The notes: a model not told the origin generated them from the letters alone. A stretch of DNA of 33,116 nucleotides from Flavobacteriales bacterium (GCA_020435995.1 JAGQYO010000040.1:1-33116); one strand, 5' to 3'. Positions 17,520 to 26,638 are shown, counted from the stretch's first letter. Numbers and translations: made by a program.

Positions 17520-18721
17520 TGAAAAGGCTTTTTATCTGTCTGTTTTTGTGGTCGTTGACATCTTCCGCCATGGCTCAAGCCGATACTTCTATCAATCTTT
17601 GGATGTGGACAACAGGTACACACTACCTCCACGATGGAAATACCTTGGGGAATTACGGTATTTCACTCGGCCTTGCAAAGGCTCAAATGCCAGGGCCTTT
17701 GATTCGGGTACAACAAGGACAAAAAGTAACACTTGAAGTTCGAAATCAATCTCAAGGAGCGCCTCATACCATACATCTTCATGGATTGGACGTAGATCAG
17801 GCAAATGACGGGGTGCCAGCTACCAGTTTCTCTATTCCACATAAGGAAACCAGATCTTATGAGTTCAAAAGCGATCATCCGGGTAATTATTTGTATCACT
17901 GCCATGTTGCCTCTGTGTTGCATGTGCAATTTGGCATGTACGGATGTGTGATAGTTGAACCAAAAAACAACGAAGCTGCCCCTGGATATTTTTACGGAAG
18001 AGATCACAACCTGCTTATGTCTGAAGCCGATAAATCGTGGTTTGATAACAAGCCAAAACACGCTACCGGAGACTCGGTACATGCGCTTTTCGCCCTCCCT
18101 GTTTATGACCCCGACTACTTTTTTGTGAACGGGCAGAGCCAGCAACAAATTGACACTTTAAAAGTCAGATCTGATGAAAACGTGTTGATTAGATTGTCTA
18201 ACGTGGGCTACTTCGAAAACCGCGTAATATTCCCAAGTGGACTAACGGCCACCTTACTTACTTCAGATGGCAGACCATTGCCTAATAAAACCGTGATTGA
18301 TACGCTGCTGATTGCCCAAGGTGAACGTTTTGGTGTATTGCTCTCCCCACTTGGTTCACAATCTCCCAATATCGAAATTCAATATTTACACATGTTTACA
18401 GGCAAAAATGTTCATACCGAGCTTGTCCCCATCCGAATAGATGACTCCCTATGGCCATATTCCGTAGGAGAAAACAGCAGAGAAACCAAAATCAAGATCT
18501 ACCCAAATCCTGCGTCTGATTTTATGACGGTTTCGAATGTAGAAGATTTGAATGCTGTAATTGAGGTGCTGGATATTGCGGGTCACATAATGGAAATAAA
18601 TACCGAATCGATTGGTTCAGGTTTTAAATTGAATTTAACCTCTTTGCCTACGGGCTCCTACATACTCCAGATTAAAAATAGGGACCAACTTACCTACTCA
18701 CAAACCTTTCAGAAACTATAA
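17519..18721 (+). CDS. Multicopper-oxidase-like cupredoxin protein with T9SS tail (partner B)
   Basis: A 400-residue secreted protein (signal ends near AMAQ). The first cupredoxin domain carries HTIHLHG (His83, 86, 88) and YHCHVASVLHVQFGM (His127, Cys128, His129, His135, Met140), which can build a type 1 copper site and part of a trinuclear site. The second domain (about 190-310) has no copper ligand set. A T9SS sorting domain begins at KIYPNPASDF. It is coupled by a one-base overlap to partner A, which has the HxH motifs this one lacks. Possible activities are copper or phenol oxidation; unproven. Confidence 0.78.
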   Translation: MKRLFICLFLWSLTSSAMAQADTSINLWMWTTGTHYLHDGNTLGNYGISLGLAKAQMPGPLIRVQQGQKVTLEVRNQSQGAPHTIHLHGLDVDQANDGVPATSFSIPHKETRSYEFKSDHPGNYLYHCHVASVLHVQFGMYGCVIVEPKNNEAAPGYFYGRDHNLLMSEADKSWFDNKPKHATGDSVHALFALPVYDPDYFFVNGQSQQQIDTLKVRSDENVLIRLSNVGYFENRVIFPSGLTATLLTSDGRPLPNKTVIDTLLIAQGERFGVLLSPLGSQSPNIEIQYLHMFTGKNVHTELVPIRIDDSLWPYSVGENSRETKIKIYPNPASDFMTVSNVEDLNAVIEVLDIAGHIMEINTESIGSGFKLNLTSLPTGSYILQIKNRDQLTYSQTFQKL

Positions 18722-18831
18722 GCGAGCTTTTTATCTGAATAGCACTGGATAGAAATAAAGCAATAGTGATGGCTGTCAAGCAACAAGTCTTTTTAACCTA
18801 GTCCTTTAGCAAAAGCAATATTCGAATATTT
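18722..18831. other. Convergent gap between the copper oxidase gene and the hydrolase
   Basis: The 110-bp gap holds a 14-bp palindrome AATATTCGAATATT (18817-18830) just before the hydrolase stop codon, and a few T-runs. No strong GC stem with a T-tract was found for either gene. Confidence 0.4.
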
Positions 18832-19704
18832 CTAGTGTGTTATAGTCCGATTTTGCAGCTGCTCGGCTTTTTTTCGAATGCCATTAATTACAAGTTCACT
18901 TTTTAATATTCTATTGTGCCCCAATTTGTACGTTTCGATGAGTTCAACATTACCATGAACTTCTCTCATGGCAAAAGCATGTTCTATTTCAGCTTCTTTG
19001 TCATCGTGGTCATGAAACGCAAGAATGGCTTTATCTCTTAGAAACGTTACGTTTTTGATACCACTATAGTAGTCGAAAGGATTTCCGGTTCTTTTTAAAA
19101 CATAATTATCGATAGATGAGCTCATTTTCTCTGAAGCATTTATTCGACGAAGAAATTCTGTAACAATTCTTTCAGGAAGCACAGGGGTACTAATGGTGAT
19201 GAGCTGATTGACGCACAATCCCTCCTTGCTAGAATACAACAATGAAGCTCCACCGAGGGAGTGACCTATTCCTAACTCAAAATCACCAAACTGCTTTTGG
19301 ATTTCAACCAAGGTATCGTGAAACTCCAATAAACTGCTGTCTTTTCCTTGGCTGCGTCCATGCCCTGGAGCATCGAAGGTAATAACCTGAAAACCCTCGG
19401 CCAATAGTGGCTCTACAAAATACCGAAGTTGCATGCCGCGTCCGCTCCATCCGTGTACCAATATAGCAATGGGGCCTTTTCCCCAAAAACGCCCTAACAC
19501 CTTATTTCCATTGATCTGCAATTCAAATTCGGTCGACTTTTTAAGCAAGGATTCTTCGCCAGGTCTCGGCTTAAACCGAAATGGCGTAAAGAACAGGCGA
19601 ACAACTAAAAATCGGGCAAAAGAAGGAAGGTATTTTTCTAAAAAAGGAAAGGAAGCAAATAATATTCGAAAGGGTAGGGGAGTGTGTTGTTTCTTTTTGC
19701 TCAT
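18832..19704 (-). CDS. Alpha/beta hydrolase
   Basis: A 290-residue hydrolase. HGWSGRG forms the oxyanion loop, GIGHSLGG holds the nucleophile Ser149, FHDHDDKE (about 231-237) the acidic residue and LGHNRIL the catalytic His263. About 40 N-terminal residues are basic then hydrophobic (FRILFASFPFLEKYL), which may bind the membrane. The substrate is unknown; esterase or acyl-hydrolase activity is likely. Its ATG overlaps the stop of the TetR gene (TAATG), so it is co-transcribed with the regulator and probably under its control. Confidence 0.82.
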   Translation of the reverse strand: MSKKKQHTPLPFRILFASFPFLEKYLPSFARFLVVRLFFTPFRFKPRPGEESLLKKSTEFELQINGNKVLGRFWGKGPIAILVHGWSGRGMQLRYFVEPLLAEGFQVITFDAPGHGRSQGKDSSLLEFHDTLVEIQKQFGDFELGIGHSLGGASLLYSSKEGLCVNQLITISTPVLPERIVTEFLRRINASEKMSSSIDNYVLKRTGNPFDYYSGIKNVTFLRDKAILAFHDHDDKEAEIEHAFAMREVHGNVELIETYKLGHNRILKSELVINGIRKKAEQLQNRTITH

Positions 19705-20297
19705 TATTTAATGATTTGAGTTTTAATGTAAGATGTAAGCATTTTGGCTACGTGTTTTATGGGTTCTGTATTGTCGTTCACCCGAGCTATCATCAATGCC
19801 CCTTCGAGAGTTGATACCAAAAACAAGGCGAAGTCCGATGCCATGATGTTATCCCTGAATTCGCCTTCTATTTTCCCTTCCTCAATTTTAATCTCCACAT
19901 ACTTAATGAGCGTGTTGATGGCACTTTGGGCTTTTGCTTTCAATTCGGGGTGATAGTCGGTTGCGTCCATAGCTGTATTAAATATAGGGCAACCTCCGCG
20001 TACAACTGGCTTATCAGCAAAACTCTCAAACACATTTATGATAGCTAAGAGTTTTTCGTGGCTGCTGCTGCAATGCGCCAATTCGTCCTTAAATCTCTTT
20101 AAAACCAGCTGGAAGGAGTATTCAAAGGAGGCTATTGCTATTTCATCCTTGTTTTGAAAATGGTTGTAAATACCACCTTTTTTCAACCCTGTTGCCTTCA
20201 TTATGTGTTGAAGCGACGATGCTTCGTAACCCACTGTGTTAAATATCTCTGCGGATTTTTGAATGATTAAATCTTTTGTAGCTGCTCCTTTATTCAT
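19704..20297 (-). CDS. TetR/AcrR family transcriptional regulator
   Basis: A 197-residue repressor. The N-terminal helix-turn-helix is clear: IIQKSAEIFNTVGYEASSLQ, then IMKATGLKKGGIYNHFQNKDEI. The C-terminal part (from about 70) is the ligand-binding domain, with a CP-containing stretch (VVRGGCPIFNTAMDATD). It reads leftward into the hydrolase with a one-base overlap. A TAnnTTTG promoter (20317-20324) lies between two operator-like palindromes, giving a classic autorepression layout. The ligand is unknown. Confidence 0.93.
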   Translation of the reverse strand: MNKGAATKDLIIQKSAEIFNTVGYEASSLQHIMKATGLKKGGIYNHFQNKDEIAIASFEYSFQLVLKRFKDELAHCSSSHEKLLAIINVFESFADKPVVRGGCPIFNTAMDATDYHPELKAKAQSAINTLIKYVEIKIEEGKIEGEFRDNIMASDFALFLVSTLEGALMIARVNDNTEPIKHVAKMLTSYIKTQIIK

Positions 20298-20302
20298 GTT
20301 TC

Positions 20303-20315
20303 AGACCGTTTGGTC
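20303..20315. promoter_or_regulatory. TetR operator-like palindrome 1
   Basis: AGACCGTTTGGTC sits just downstream of the tetR -7 box, around its expected transcription start. Its arms match the palindrome at 20345-20358. Confidence 0.6.
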
Positions 20316-20316
20316 G

Positions 20317-20345
20317 CAAATATAAGCGAAGTAGGTTATACAAAA
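20317..20345 (-). promoter_or_regulatory. Promoter of the tetR-hydrolase operon
   Basis: On the minus strand TTTTG (20345-20341), a 16-bp spacer and TATATTTG (20324-20317) form a Bacteroidota-type promoter 20 bp before the tetR ATG. The spacer is a little shorter than usual. Operator-like sites lie on both sides. Confidence 0.6.
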
Positions 20346-20358
20346 GACCAATCGGTCT
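20345..20358. promoter_or_regulatory. TetR operator-like palindrome 2
   Basis: AGACCAATCGGTCT, with 5-bp arms AGACC/GGTCT, is the clearest of the series. It overlaps the -33 region of the tetR promoter. Confidence 0.65.
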
Positions 20359-20422
20359 GTATTTTCTCAAGGTAAAATTTTTGAACTACTGCAAATCCCG
20401 TCAAATGGGCAATTGCTCAAAC

Positions 20423-20437
20423 AGACCAATCGGTTCT
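20423..20437. promoter_or_regulatory. TetR operator-like palindrome 3
   Basis: AGACCAATCGGTTCT differs from palindrome 2 by one inserted T. It lies about 100 bp upstream of the DUF2911 start. Confidence 0.5.
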
Positions 20438-20486
20438 TTCTGAGTATTTTAACAAAAAGCATGTGAAATATGTATGCAACTTAACA

Positions 20487-20498
20487 AACCAATGGGTT
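20487..20498. promoter_or_regulatory. TetR operator-like palindrome 4
   Basis: AACCAATGGGTT is a diverged copy of the same motif, 38 bp before the DUF2911 ATG. A further TGGTCGCC half-site follows at 20513-20520. Confidence 0.4.
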
Positions 20499-20535
20499 CA
20501 AGTCAGCTACTTTGGTCGCCTAATTTGAAAGAAAG

Positions 20536-21054
20536 ATGAAACAAGTAATGATAAGTGCCGTGGCCATCCTTTCGGTATTCGCTTTTAGCTATTCAGGGCT
20601 AGCTCAAGAAAAAGCACCAAAGAGTCCCGCAAAATCAACTGAAACCTTAATTGATGGCGTCAACGTGTTGGTTGTTTACGGAAGTCCCTCAGTAAGAGAA
20701 AGAGAAATATGGGGAAAATTAGTTCCATACAACAAGGTATGGCGAACAGGAGCCAACGAAGCAACCACTATTGAAGTACACGCGGATATGGAAATTAACG
20801 GGAAGCTCCTACCAGAGGGAAAGTATTCGATTTTCACAATTCCTACCGAAAAGTCATGGACCCTAATATTTAACTCCGTTTGGGAGCAATGGGGAGCTTA
20901 TAAATACGATGAATCAAAGGACGTATTACGTGTTGAAGCTACGCCAGAAAAATGCGAAATGACCGAATCTATGAGCATCAGGTTAGACAATAGCCAACTC
21001 ACCATCAAGTGGGAAAAGCTAAAAGTGTCGGTAAAAATTTCTAAAGCGAAGTAA
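20536..21054 (+). CDS. DUF2911 domain protein, exported
   Basis: A 172-residue protein with a signal peptide (MKQVMISAVAILSVFAFSYSG, cleavage near LAQ). The DUF2911 core is plain: VVYGSPSVREREIWGKLVPY, VWRTGANEATTIEV, GKLLPEGKYSIFTIP, then WTLIFN, WGAYKYDE and VLRVEATP. The family is frequent in Bacteroidota and has no known activity. It diverges from tetR across four operator-like palindromes, so it is probably under TetR control. Its stop overlaps the next gene's ATG (TAATG). Confidence 0.9.
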   Translation: MKQVMISAVAILSVFAFSYSGLAQEKAPKSPAKSTETLIDGVNVLVVYGSPSVREREIWGKLVPYNKVWRTGANEATTIEVHADMEINGKLLPEGKYSIFTIPTEKSWTLIFNSVWEQWGAYKYDESKDVLRVEATPEKCEMTESMSIRLDNSQLTIKWEKLKVSVKISKAK

Positions 21055-21845
21055 TGAAATACTTCAAAACAGTAAAAGGGTGGGTTGTTGTGGCCCACCT
21101 TTTTGTTTTTATATCGTGTCAATCAGACCCAAATCATGGTAGCCAAAAAGCAAATAATGAACTCACCCTTGATTCCGCTGAAGTGGTGCTCAATAAAGTT
21201 ATTTCAGCCTATGGCGGAGGTTACACCGAGCTTCAAGTAGCATTTCGATTTCGGGAATTTCTCTATACCGTTTCGGAAGGCGACGGTGGATTCAGGTACA
21301 CCAGGTCGTTTACTGACACAGCATCGGCTTCCATCATGGATATTTATACCAACAGCTCATTCGAGCGAATAAGATCTGGCAAAATTGACCGTATCACCCC
21401 TGAAAAAGCCAAAGCCTATTCTAACTCAATTAATTCGGTTGTTTATTTTGCGCTGTTGCCTTATAAACTTCGAGATCCTGCTGTTGTAAAGGAATACAAA
21501 GGGCTTTCACACATCAAATGCAAAGCCTACCATACACTCAAAGTAACGTTTACCGAAGAAGGTGGAGGCGAGGACCACGATGATGAATTTTATTACTGGA
21601 TCAATTCCGACGACTCAAAGATGGATTACTTGGCCTATCGCTACCATACTGAAGGAGGAGGTATTCGATTTAGAGAACGAATTAGGACGCACACACTCTC
21701 AAATGCTATGCTCTTACAAGATTATACCAATTACAAAACCGATTCCTTGCTCATAGATTTGTCACAACTCCCTGCGATGTTTGAGGCAGGTGCATTGGTA
21801 GCGTTATCCAAAATTGAAATTGAAGATCCTAGGATAATCAACTAA
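21054..21845 (+). CDS. Putative lipoprotein (DUF6503-like)
   Basis: A 263-residue lipoprotein: hydrophobic start WVVVAHLFVFIS followed by CQSDPN. The body has AEVVLNKVISAYGG, a GFRYTRSFTD strand and a conserved-looking FYYWINSDDSKMDYLAYRYH and GGIRFRERI; from memory this fits the DUF6503 group of Bacteroidota exported proteins. Function unknown. It is coupled to the DUF2911 gene and converges with the permease gene, overlapping its end by 4 bp. Confidence 0.65.
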   Translation: MKYFKTVKGWVVVAHLFVFISCQSDPNHGSQKANNELTLDSAEVVLNKVISAYGGGYTELQVAFRFREFLYTVSEGDGGFRYTRSFTDTASASIMDIYTNSSFERIRSGKIDRITPEKAKAYSNSINSVVYFALLPYKLRDPAVVKEYKGLSHIKCKAYHTLKVTFTEEGGGEDHDDEFYYWINSDDSKMDYLAYRYHTEGGGIRFRERIRTHTLSNAMLLQDYTNYKTDSLLIDLSQLPAMFEAGALVALSKIEIEDPRIIN

Positions 21846-23068
21846 ACCCTTCCTTTGAAGGTGTAGCCTATCTCCTCAACGGTTTTTTTTACTTCTAATT
21901 CGTCTACATTTCCGGTAACCACTACTTGCTGCTCCGAAAGATTCACTTCAGCCTTTTCTACTCCCGCAATTGAGTTAACTGATTTTTCTACACTAGCCTT
22001 GCAATGGTTGCAGGTCATGCCTTCCACTTTATACTTTACTTCGTTCAATCCCATCTCTTTTGTTTTGTTAGGTAGTACCCTTTTTACTTCTACAAAAATC
22101 AGGAATCCAAGGAGAATAACAGCACTTAATTGCCCTAATGACGCTGGAATAAGATGATGCGCGTGATGATGTAGTTCGTTGAGTGAATGGAGGGTAAACC
22201 ACTCAGTAGGCAAAAGGTGATCTATGACCAATCCAAATCCAAAGCTGCAAACCACAATGGTAGCCACGTATAAAACAGTGGTTCGTTTGCCGAGGGTATT
22301 CCATAACACGGTTATGGTAGCGGTATTGGTTGCCGGACCAGCCATTAAAAAAACCAAAGTTGCACCCGGACTCAATCCCTTTGCTAACAGAGCTGCAGCA
22401 ATGGGCACCGAACCTGTTGCACACACATACAAGGGCACGCTGGCCAGTAAAACAATAAGCATGTTTAAGACTGGTTGATTCATGTATTCAGTGAACACGG
22501 TATCGGGTAAAAAGACAGTGAGCGCAGTGGCCAATAAAATGCCCGCGATTAATGGCCTTGAGATATCCTGTAAAAAGTCGATAAATGCATATTTAAAAAT
22601 CTTATCGAAAAGGCTGCTTTGGGCAGTTGAACTTACTTCAGGAGGCGATGCTACTTCTTCCATTTTTTCGTTCTGGTCAACAACCAGCCCGCCTATTAAA
22701 CCACTAACTAATGCAACCACGGGGCGAAAGATGGCCCAAGGCAGGTTCATCATCGAATAGGTAATGAGCATAGAGTCGACGCCAGTTTGCGGAGTAGAAA
22801 TAAGAAAAGATACGGTTGCCCCTTTGCTGGCTCCTTGCTTGTTAAATGCAATTCCCGTTGGAATTACGCCACACGAACAGAGGGGGAGAGGCACTCCCAA
22901 AAGCGCAGCTTTCAGAACTGATGCAAACCCTTTTTTTCCTAAGTGTTTTTGAACTTTTTCTTTCGATACAAATGCATTGAGCAAGCCGGCGAACAGCAAG
23001 CCCAAAAGTAGATAGGGTGCTAATTCGAGCAAGATGATCCAAGCCTCAGATATGAAGGTATAAAACAT
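21842..23068 (-). CDS. SO_0444-type Cu/Zn efflux permease with heavy-metal-binding tail
   Basis: A 408-residue permease with about eight to ten membrane segments. The motif GVPLPLCSCGVIPT (Cys64, Cys66) and ATVSFLISTPQTGVDS match the SO_0444 family of metal efflux permeases. A His-rich loop (HHHAHH) and a C-terminal heavy-metal-associated domain (EGMTCNHCKAS, Cys353 and Cys356) are fused to it. It most likely exports copper or a similar soft metal. The longest frame begins at a TTG at 23071; the ATG at 23068 is preferred and shares one base with the AhpD-like gene's TGA stop. Confidence 0.88.
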   Translation of the reverse strand: MFYTFISEAWIILLELAPYLLLGLLFAGLLNAFVSKEKVQKHLGKKGFASVLKAALLGVPLPLCSCGVIPTGIAFNKQGASKGATVSFLISTPQTGVDSMLITYSMMNLPWAIFRPVVALVSGLIGGLVVDQNEKMEEVASPPEVSSTAQSSLFDKIFKYAFIDFLQDISRPLIAGILLATALTVFLPDTVFTEYMNQPVLNMLIVLLASVPLYVCATGSVPIAAALLAKGLSPGATLVFLMAGPATNTATITVLWNTLGKRTTVLYVATIVVCSFGFGLVIDHLLPTEWFTLHSLNELHHHAHHLIPASLGQLSAVILLGFLIFVEVKRVLPNKTKEMGLNEVKYKVEGMTCNHCKASVEKSVNSIAGVEKAEVNLSEQQVVVTGNVDELEVKKTVEEIGYTFKGRV

Positions 23069-23640
23069 CAATCGTATTTATATCCGGTAAACTCATCTTC
23101 ATCATTCGATGCGCTACCTACGCCCAGACCTAGTACCAGTCTGTTCACAAAATTGAAATAAGCAACAACCATGGTTGCGTCCAAAATGTCTTCGTCGGAT
23201 AGCCCTTGCTCTTTTATGCGTTTGATAAGCTCTTCTTTGCCAGCAAAAAAGGGTTTTAGGGTAAGCTGCTCAGCCAATAAACAAAGTAGTAATTCTGCAT
23301 CAGTTAGTCCCGCTTTGGTAAAATCCCGAAGCAAAATCCCAAGACGGTTGTCGTCCTTCCAATAGTGGTTGAGCGCGGCGGCATGGTGTTTTACACAATA
23401 AATACACTTATTGCCTATGGATACTATAACCCCAATTAGTTCTCGTTGCGCCCTGCTCAAACCCGACTTTCCATACATAAGCTCCATGTACAAATCCATG
23501 TGTTTTAACAATGATTCGGGTTTAATGCTGTGAATTTCGTGAATGGCTGCTAATTTTCCCCTGGATGCTATGATGGTGTCGTAGGCGTTTTTCAAATCTT
23601 CATTCGCATCGTGGTAAGGGATTGTTTTTATATAAGTCAT
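23068..23640 (-). CDS. AhpD-like peroxidase-related protein
   Basis: A 190-residue all-helical protein of the carboxymuconolactone decarboxylase / AhpD type. The redox centre CIYCVKHH (Cys79, Cys82, His85/86) and an upstream acid (LSRAQRELIG, Glu67) match the proton-relay pattern of alkylhydroperoxidase D, and it fits the 'uncharacterised peroxidase-related' subgroup. It lies immediately upstream of the metal permease with a one-base overlap, so a role in metal-induced oxidative stress is plausible. No signal peptide. Confidence 0.85.
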   Translation of the reverse strand: MTYIKTIPYHDANEDLKNAYDTIIASRGKLAAIHEIHSIKPESLLKHMDLYMELMYGKSGLSRAQRELIGVIVSIGNKCIYCVKHHAAALNHYWKDDNRLGILLRDFTKAGLTDAELLLCLLAEQLTLKPFFAGKEELIKRIKEQGLSDEDILDATMVVAYFNFVNRLVLGLGVGSASNDEDEFTGYKYD

Positions 23641-23720
23641 ATCAATTATTTCAGTCCATAAAATTAGAGGATTCTTAAAGAATGCTTAAAAGAGTGAGTG
23701 AGCCAACCAAAAAAACTGTC

Positions 23721-23752
23721 AAAAAAAAAGCGTCACTTCTACAAGCAACGCT
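23721..23752 (-). terminator. Intrinsic terminator of clpC
   Basis: On the minus strand, AGCGT pairs with ACGCT and an inner CTT with AAG around a GTAG loop (with two G-U pairs), followed by nine T. It lies 23 bp after the clpC stop codon, in the expected place. Confidence 0.8.
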
Positions 23753-23774
23753 CTTTTATGGCATTTAAAGCTAA

Positions 23775-26381
23775 CTAAGCTTCTTCATCTTTGTCATCTT
23801 TTGATTTTTTGGCACCACTGCCTTTCGACTTTTTTGCCGCCTTGGCGGGGTGACTCACGGTTACCAACACATCGTTGCCTTCTTCGTTCATTGTAACTTC
23901 AAGGGTATCGCCTTCGTGAAGTGTAGAATTAATGATTTCTTCTGCCATGGGGTCTTCCACGTACTTTTGGATAGCTCGCTTAAGAGGTCGAGCACCATAT
24001 TGCTCATCATATCCCTTATCGGCAATAAACTCCTTGGCTTTTTCGGTCAACTTAATTTTATAACCTAATTCTTCAACTCTCTTGTAAAGTTGGTTCAATT
24101 CAATATCAATAATCTTGAAAATATCTTCCTTACTCAAGCCGTTGAACAACACCACATCATCAATCCTGTTTAAAAACTCAGGTGCAAATGCTTTTTTAAG
24201 TGCATTTTGAATGACGCCCTTCGAGTGCTCGTCTGCTCCAGTTTTTTTTGCCGAGGTGCTAAATCCCACGCCTTGTCCAAAATCCTTTAGCTGACGGGTA
24301 CCAATGTTAGAGGTCATTATGATGATGGTGTTTCTAAAATCGATTTTTCGTCCAAGTGAATCTGTTACAACTCCGTCATCTAAAATTTGAAGGAGCAGGT
24401 TGAATACATCTGGGTGCGCTTTTTCAATTTCATCTAGCAATACAACAGAGTAGGGGCGACGCCTCACTTTTTCGGTCAACTGACCACCTTCTTCGTAACC
24501 CACATATCCTGGAGGCGCTCCTACCAGGCGCGATATGGCAAATTTTTCCATATACTCACTCATGTCGATTCGGATCAGGTTGTCATCCTTGTCAAAAAGA
24601 AAACGCGCCAGTTCCTTAGCTAATTGGGTTTTACCCACCCCTGTTGGGCCTAAAAAGATAAATGACCCAATGGGCTTTGAAGGGTCTTTTAGCCCCGCTC
24701 TGTTTCGCTGAATGGCCTTTGTAACCTTCTTAATCGCCTCCTCTTGTCCGATAACACTTCCTTTGAGCTCTTCGGTCATGGTAGAAAGCCTCTTGCTTTC
24801 ACGTTGAGCTATACGCTGCACCGGTACGCCTGTCATCATGGCCACCACTTCAGCCACGTTGTCTTCCGTAACTTCTACTCGGTGGTTTTTAGAATCTTCT
24901 TCCCATTTTATTTTGGCAGCTTCCAGCTCTTCTTGCAGCCTTCTTTCTTTATCTCTTAATTCTGCTGCTTGTTCATATTTTTGAGAACGCACCACGCGGT
25001 TTTTCTCTTCCTTGGCCAGTTCAACCTTCTTTTCAAGGTCTTCTATTTCTTTGGGCACATTGATGTTAGTTAAGTGAACCCGCGAGCCTGACTCATCTAA
25101 AGCGTCAATTGCCTTGTCAGGAAGGAAACGATCGGTGATATACCTTTCGGTTAACGTAACGCATGCTTTGATGGCCTCACTGCTGAACGTAACGTTGTGG
25201 TGATCTTCATATTTCTCTTTAATGTTATTCAGAATCTGAATGGTTTCATCCACAGTGGTGGGTTCAACCAGTACTTTTTGAAACCTTCGCTCCAAAGCGC
25301 CGTCTTTTTCAATGTTGGTACGGTATTCATCGAGGGTAGTAGCTCCAATACACTGTATTTCGCCTCTAGCCAGAGCTGGCTTAAACATATTCGAAGCGTC
25401 GAGCGAACCGCTTGCACCTCCAGCGCCAACAATCGTATGAATTTCGTCGATAAACAAAATCACATCAGGTGACTTTTCCAGTTCATTCATCACCGCCTTC
25501 ATTCGTTCTTCAAATTGTCCTCTGTATTTGGTTCCAGCCACCAAGGAGGCAAGGTCGAGCGTTACAACCCGTTTGTTGAACAACACACGAGAAACTTTTC
25601 TTTGAATGATTCGAAGTGCCAATCCCTCTGCAATAGCCGATTTTCCAACACCTGGCTCACCTATTAATATGGGGTTGTTTTTCTTTCGCCTACTCAGGAT
25701 CTGGCTTACCCTTTCAATTTCTTTTTCTCGACCAACGATTGGGTCGAGTTTATCCTCTTCGGCCATCTTGGTAAGGTCGCGTCCAAAATTGTCCAAAACA
25801 GGTGTTTTAGACTTGCTGGCAGAAGAAGAGCCCCTCGTTGTACCACTGGTGCCACCGCTTGATTTATAACCCGATGCTTCATCGTCGTCTTCGTCGGATG
25901 GACTTCCAGGAAATTCTGACCGAACATCTTCATTTTTTTCAGAAATGATAAGCTCTAATTCCTCGGATACCAATTTGTAGTTTACATTCATGTGCATAAG
26001 GCTTTGGCTCGCTAGGTTATCTTCTTCCTTTAAAATAGAGAGGAGCAAGTGTTCGGTGCCAATCATCGAACTTTTAAAAAGCTTTGCTTGCAAATAAGTT
26101 ACTTTCAAGATTTTTTCCGCCTGCTTTACAAGGGGAATATTACTTCCGCCTGCTGGCTTTGGAAGGTTTCCAGAAGGTGTAATAGCATTTTCTATATTTC
26201 TTCTTAGCTCAGCTAAATCCACATCGAGGTTATTAAGAATGCGGATCGCCATTCCCTCGCCTTTTCGGATAATACCGAGCATAAAATGCTCTACGCCTAT
26301 ATAATCATGTCCCAAACGCAATGCTTCTTCGCGACTAAATGCAATCACGTCTTTAACACGGGGAGAAAAATTAGTATCCAT
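23775..26381 (-). CDS. clpC: ClpC-type AAA+ ATPase of the Clp protease
   Basis: The 868-residue protein unfolds substrates and feeds them to the ClpP peptidase. It has a double Clp_N domain (1-145), a Ser/Gly/Asp-rich linker (155-193), a first AAA+ module with Walker A GEPGVGKS (241-248) and IDEIH, a UVR-containing middle domain (about 445-500, [12 protein letters not shown]), and a second module with GPTGVGKT (578-585) and LLDEIEKAH. The VGFS loop at 705-708 is the ClpP contact. A basic, Lys-rich tail of about 20 residues ends the protein. Transcription starts from a perfect -33/-7 pair upstream, and a terminator follows. Confidence 0.96.
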   Translation of the reverse strand: MDTNFSPRVKDVIAFSREEALRLGHDYIGVEHFMLGIIRKGEGMAIRILNNLDVDLAELRRNIENAITPSGNLPKPAGGSNIPLVKQAEKILKVTYLQAKLFKSSMIGTEHLLLSILKEEDNLASQSLMHMNVNYKLVSEELELIISEKNEDVRSEFPGSPSDEDDDEASGYKSSGGTSGTTRGSSSASKSKTPVLDNFGRDLTKMAEEDKLDPIVGREKEIERVSQILSRRKKNNPILIGEPGVGKSAIAEGLALRIIQRKVSRVLFNKRVVTLDLASLVAGTKYRGQFEERMKAVMNELEKSPDVILFIDEIHTIVGAGGASGSLDASNMFKPALARGEIQCIGATTLDEYRTNIEKDGALERRFQKVLVEPTTVDETIQILNNIKEKYEDHHNVTFSSEAIKACVTLTERYITDRFLPDKAIDALDESGSRVHLTNINVPKEIEDLEKKVELAKEEKNRVVRSQKYEQAAELRDKERRLQEELEAAKIKWEEDSKNHRVEVTEDNVAEVVAMMTGVPVQRIAQRESKRLSTMTEELKGSVIGQEEAIKKVTKAIQRNRAGLKDPSKPIGSFIFLGPTGVGKTQLAKELARFLFDKDDNLIRIDMSEYMEKFAISRLVGAPPGYVGYEEGGQLTEKVRRRPYSVVLLDEIEKAHPDVFNLLLQILDDGVVTDSLGRKIDFRNTIIIMTSNIGTRQLKDFGQGVGFSTSAKKTGADEHSKGVIQNALKKAFAPEFLNRIDDVVLFNGLSKEDIFKIIDIELNQLYKRVEELGYKIKLTEKAKEFIADKGYDEQYGARPLKRAIQKYVEDPMAEEIINSTLHEGDTLEVTMNEEGNDVLVTVSHPAKAAKKSKGSGAKKSKDDKDEEA

Positions 26382-26458
26382 ACTTAATAGTTTAATTGAA
26401 ATATTCGGATGTCAATAAGAGAACCAAGGCCGAAAAGTAGCCATTATTTCTGCTTGCC

Positions 26459-26488
26459 CAAAGTTATGTGCTGACACTTTGACCACAA
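26459..26488 (-). promoter_or_regulatory. Promoter of clpC
   Basis: On the minus strand TTG (26488-26486), exactly 19 bp, then TAACTTTG (26466-26459) fits the Bacteroidota primary-sigma consensus without mismatch. The leader to the ATG at 26381 is about 70 bp. Confidence 0.75.
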
Positions 26489-26532
26489 TTGTTGAAAAAA
26501 CCCTTTTTATACACCCGATTTTGTTAATAAAA

Positions 26533-26559
26533 CCAGTGAAAACAGCCATATTTCACTGG
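26533..26559. repeat. 9-bp inverted repeat in the clpC-gyrA intergenic region
   Basis: CCAGTGAAA (26533-26541) and TTTCACTGG (26551-26559) form perfect arms around a 9-nt spacer. It sits upstream of the probable gyrA promoter and could be an operator or a leader hairpin. Confidence 0.65.
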
Positions 26560-26579
26560 GCTTTTAGGGGTACTTTCGA

Positions 26580-26610
26580 CCCTTATCTAATAAGGGGCTA
26601 TTGACCCCTT
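26580..26610 (+). promoter_or_regulatory. Alternative hairpins upstream of gyrA
   Basis: CCCTTAT (26580-26586) pairs with ATAAGGG (26590-26596) around a 3-nt loop. The same right arm, as AAGGGG (26592-26597), can instead pair with CCCCTT (26605-26610), followed by TTG. The two stems exclude each other. A near -7 box, TACTTTCG (26571-26578), lies just before them. Confidence 0.45.
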
Positions 26611-26638
26611 TTGCTTATTGTAATTCACTGAAAATCTT

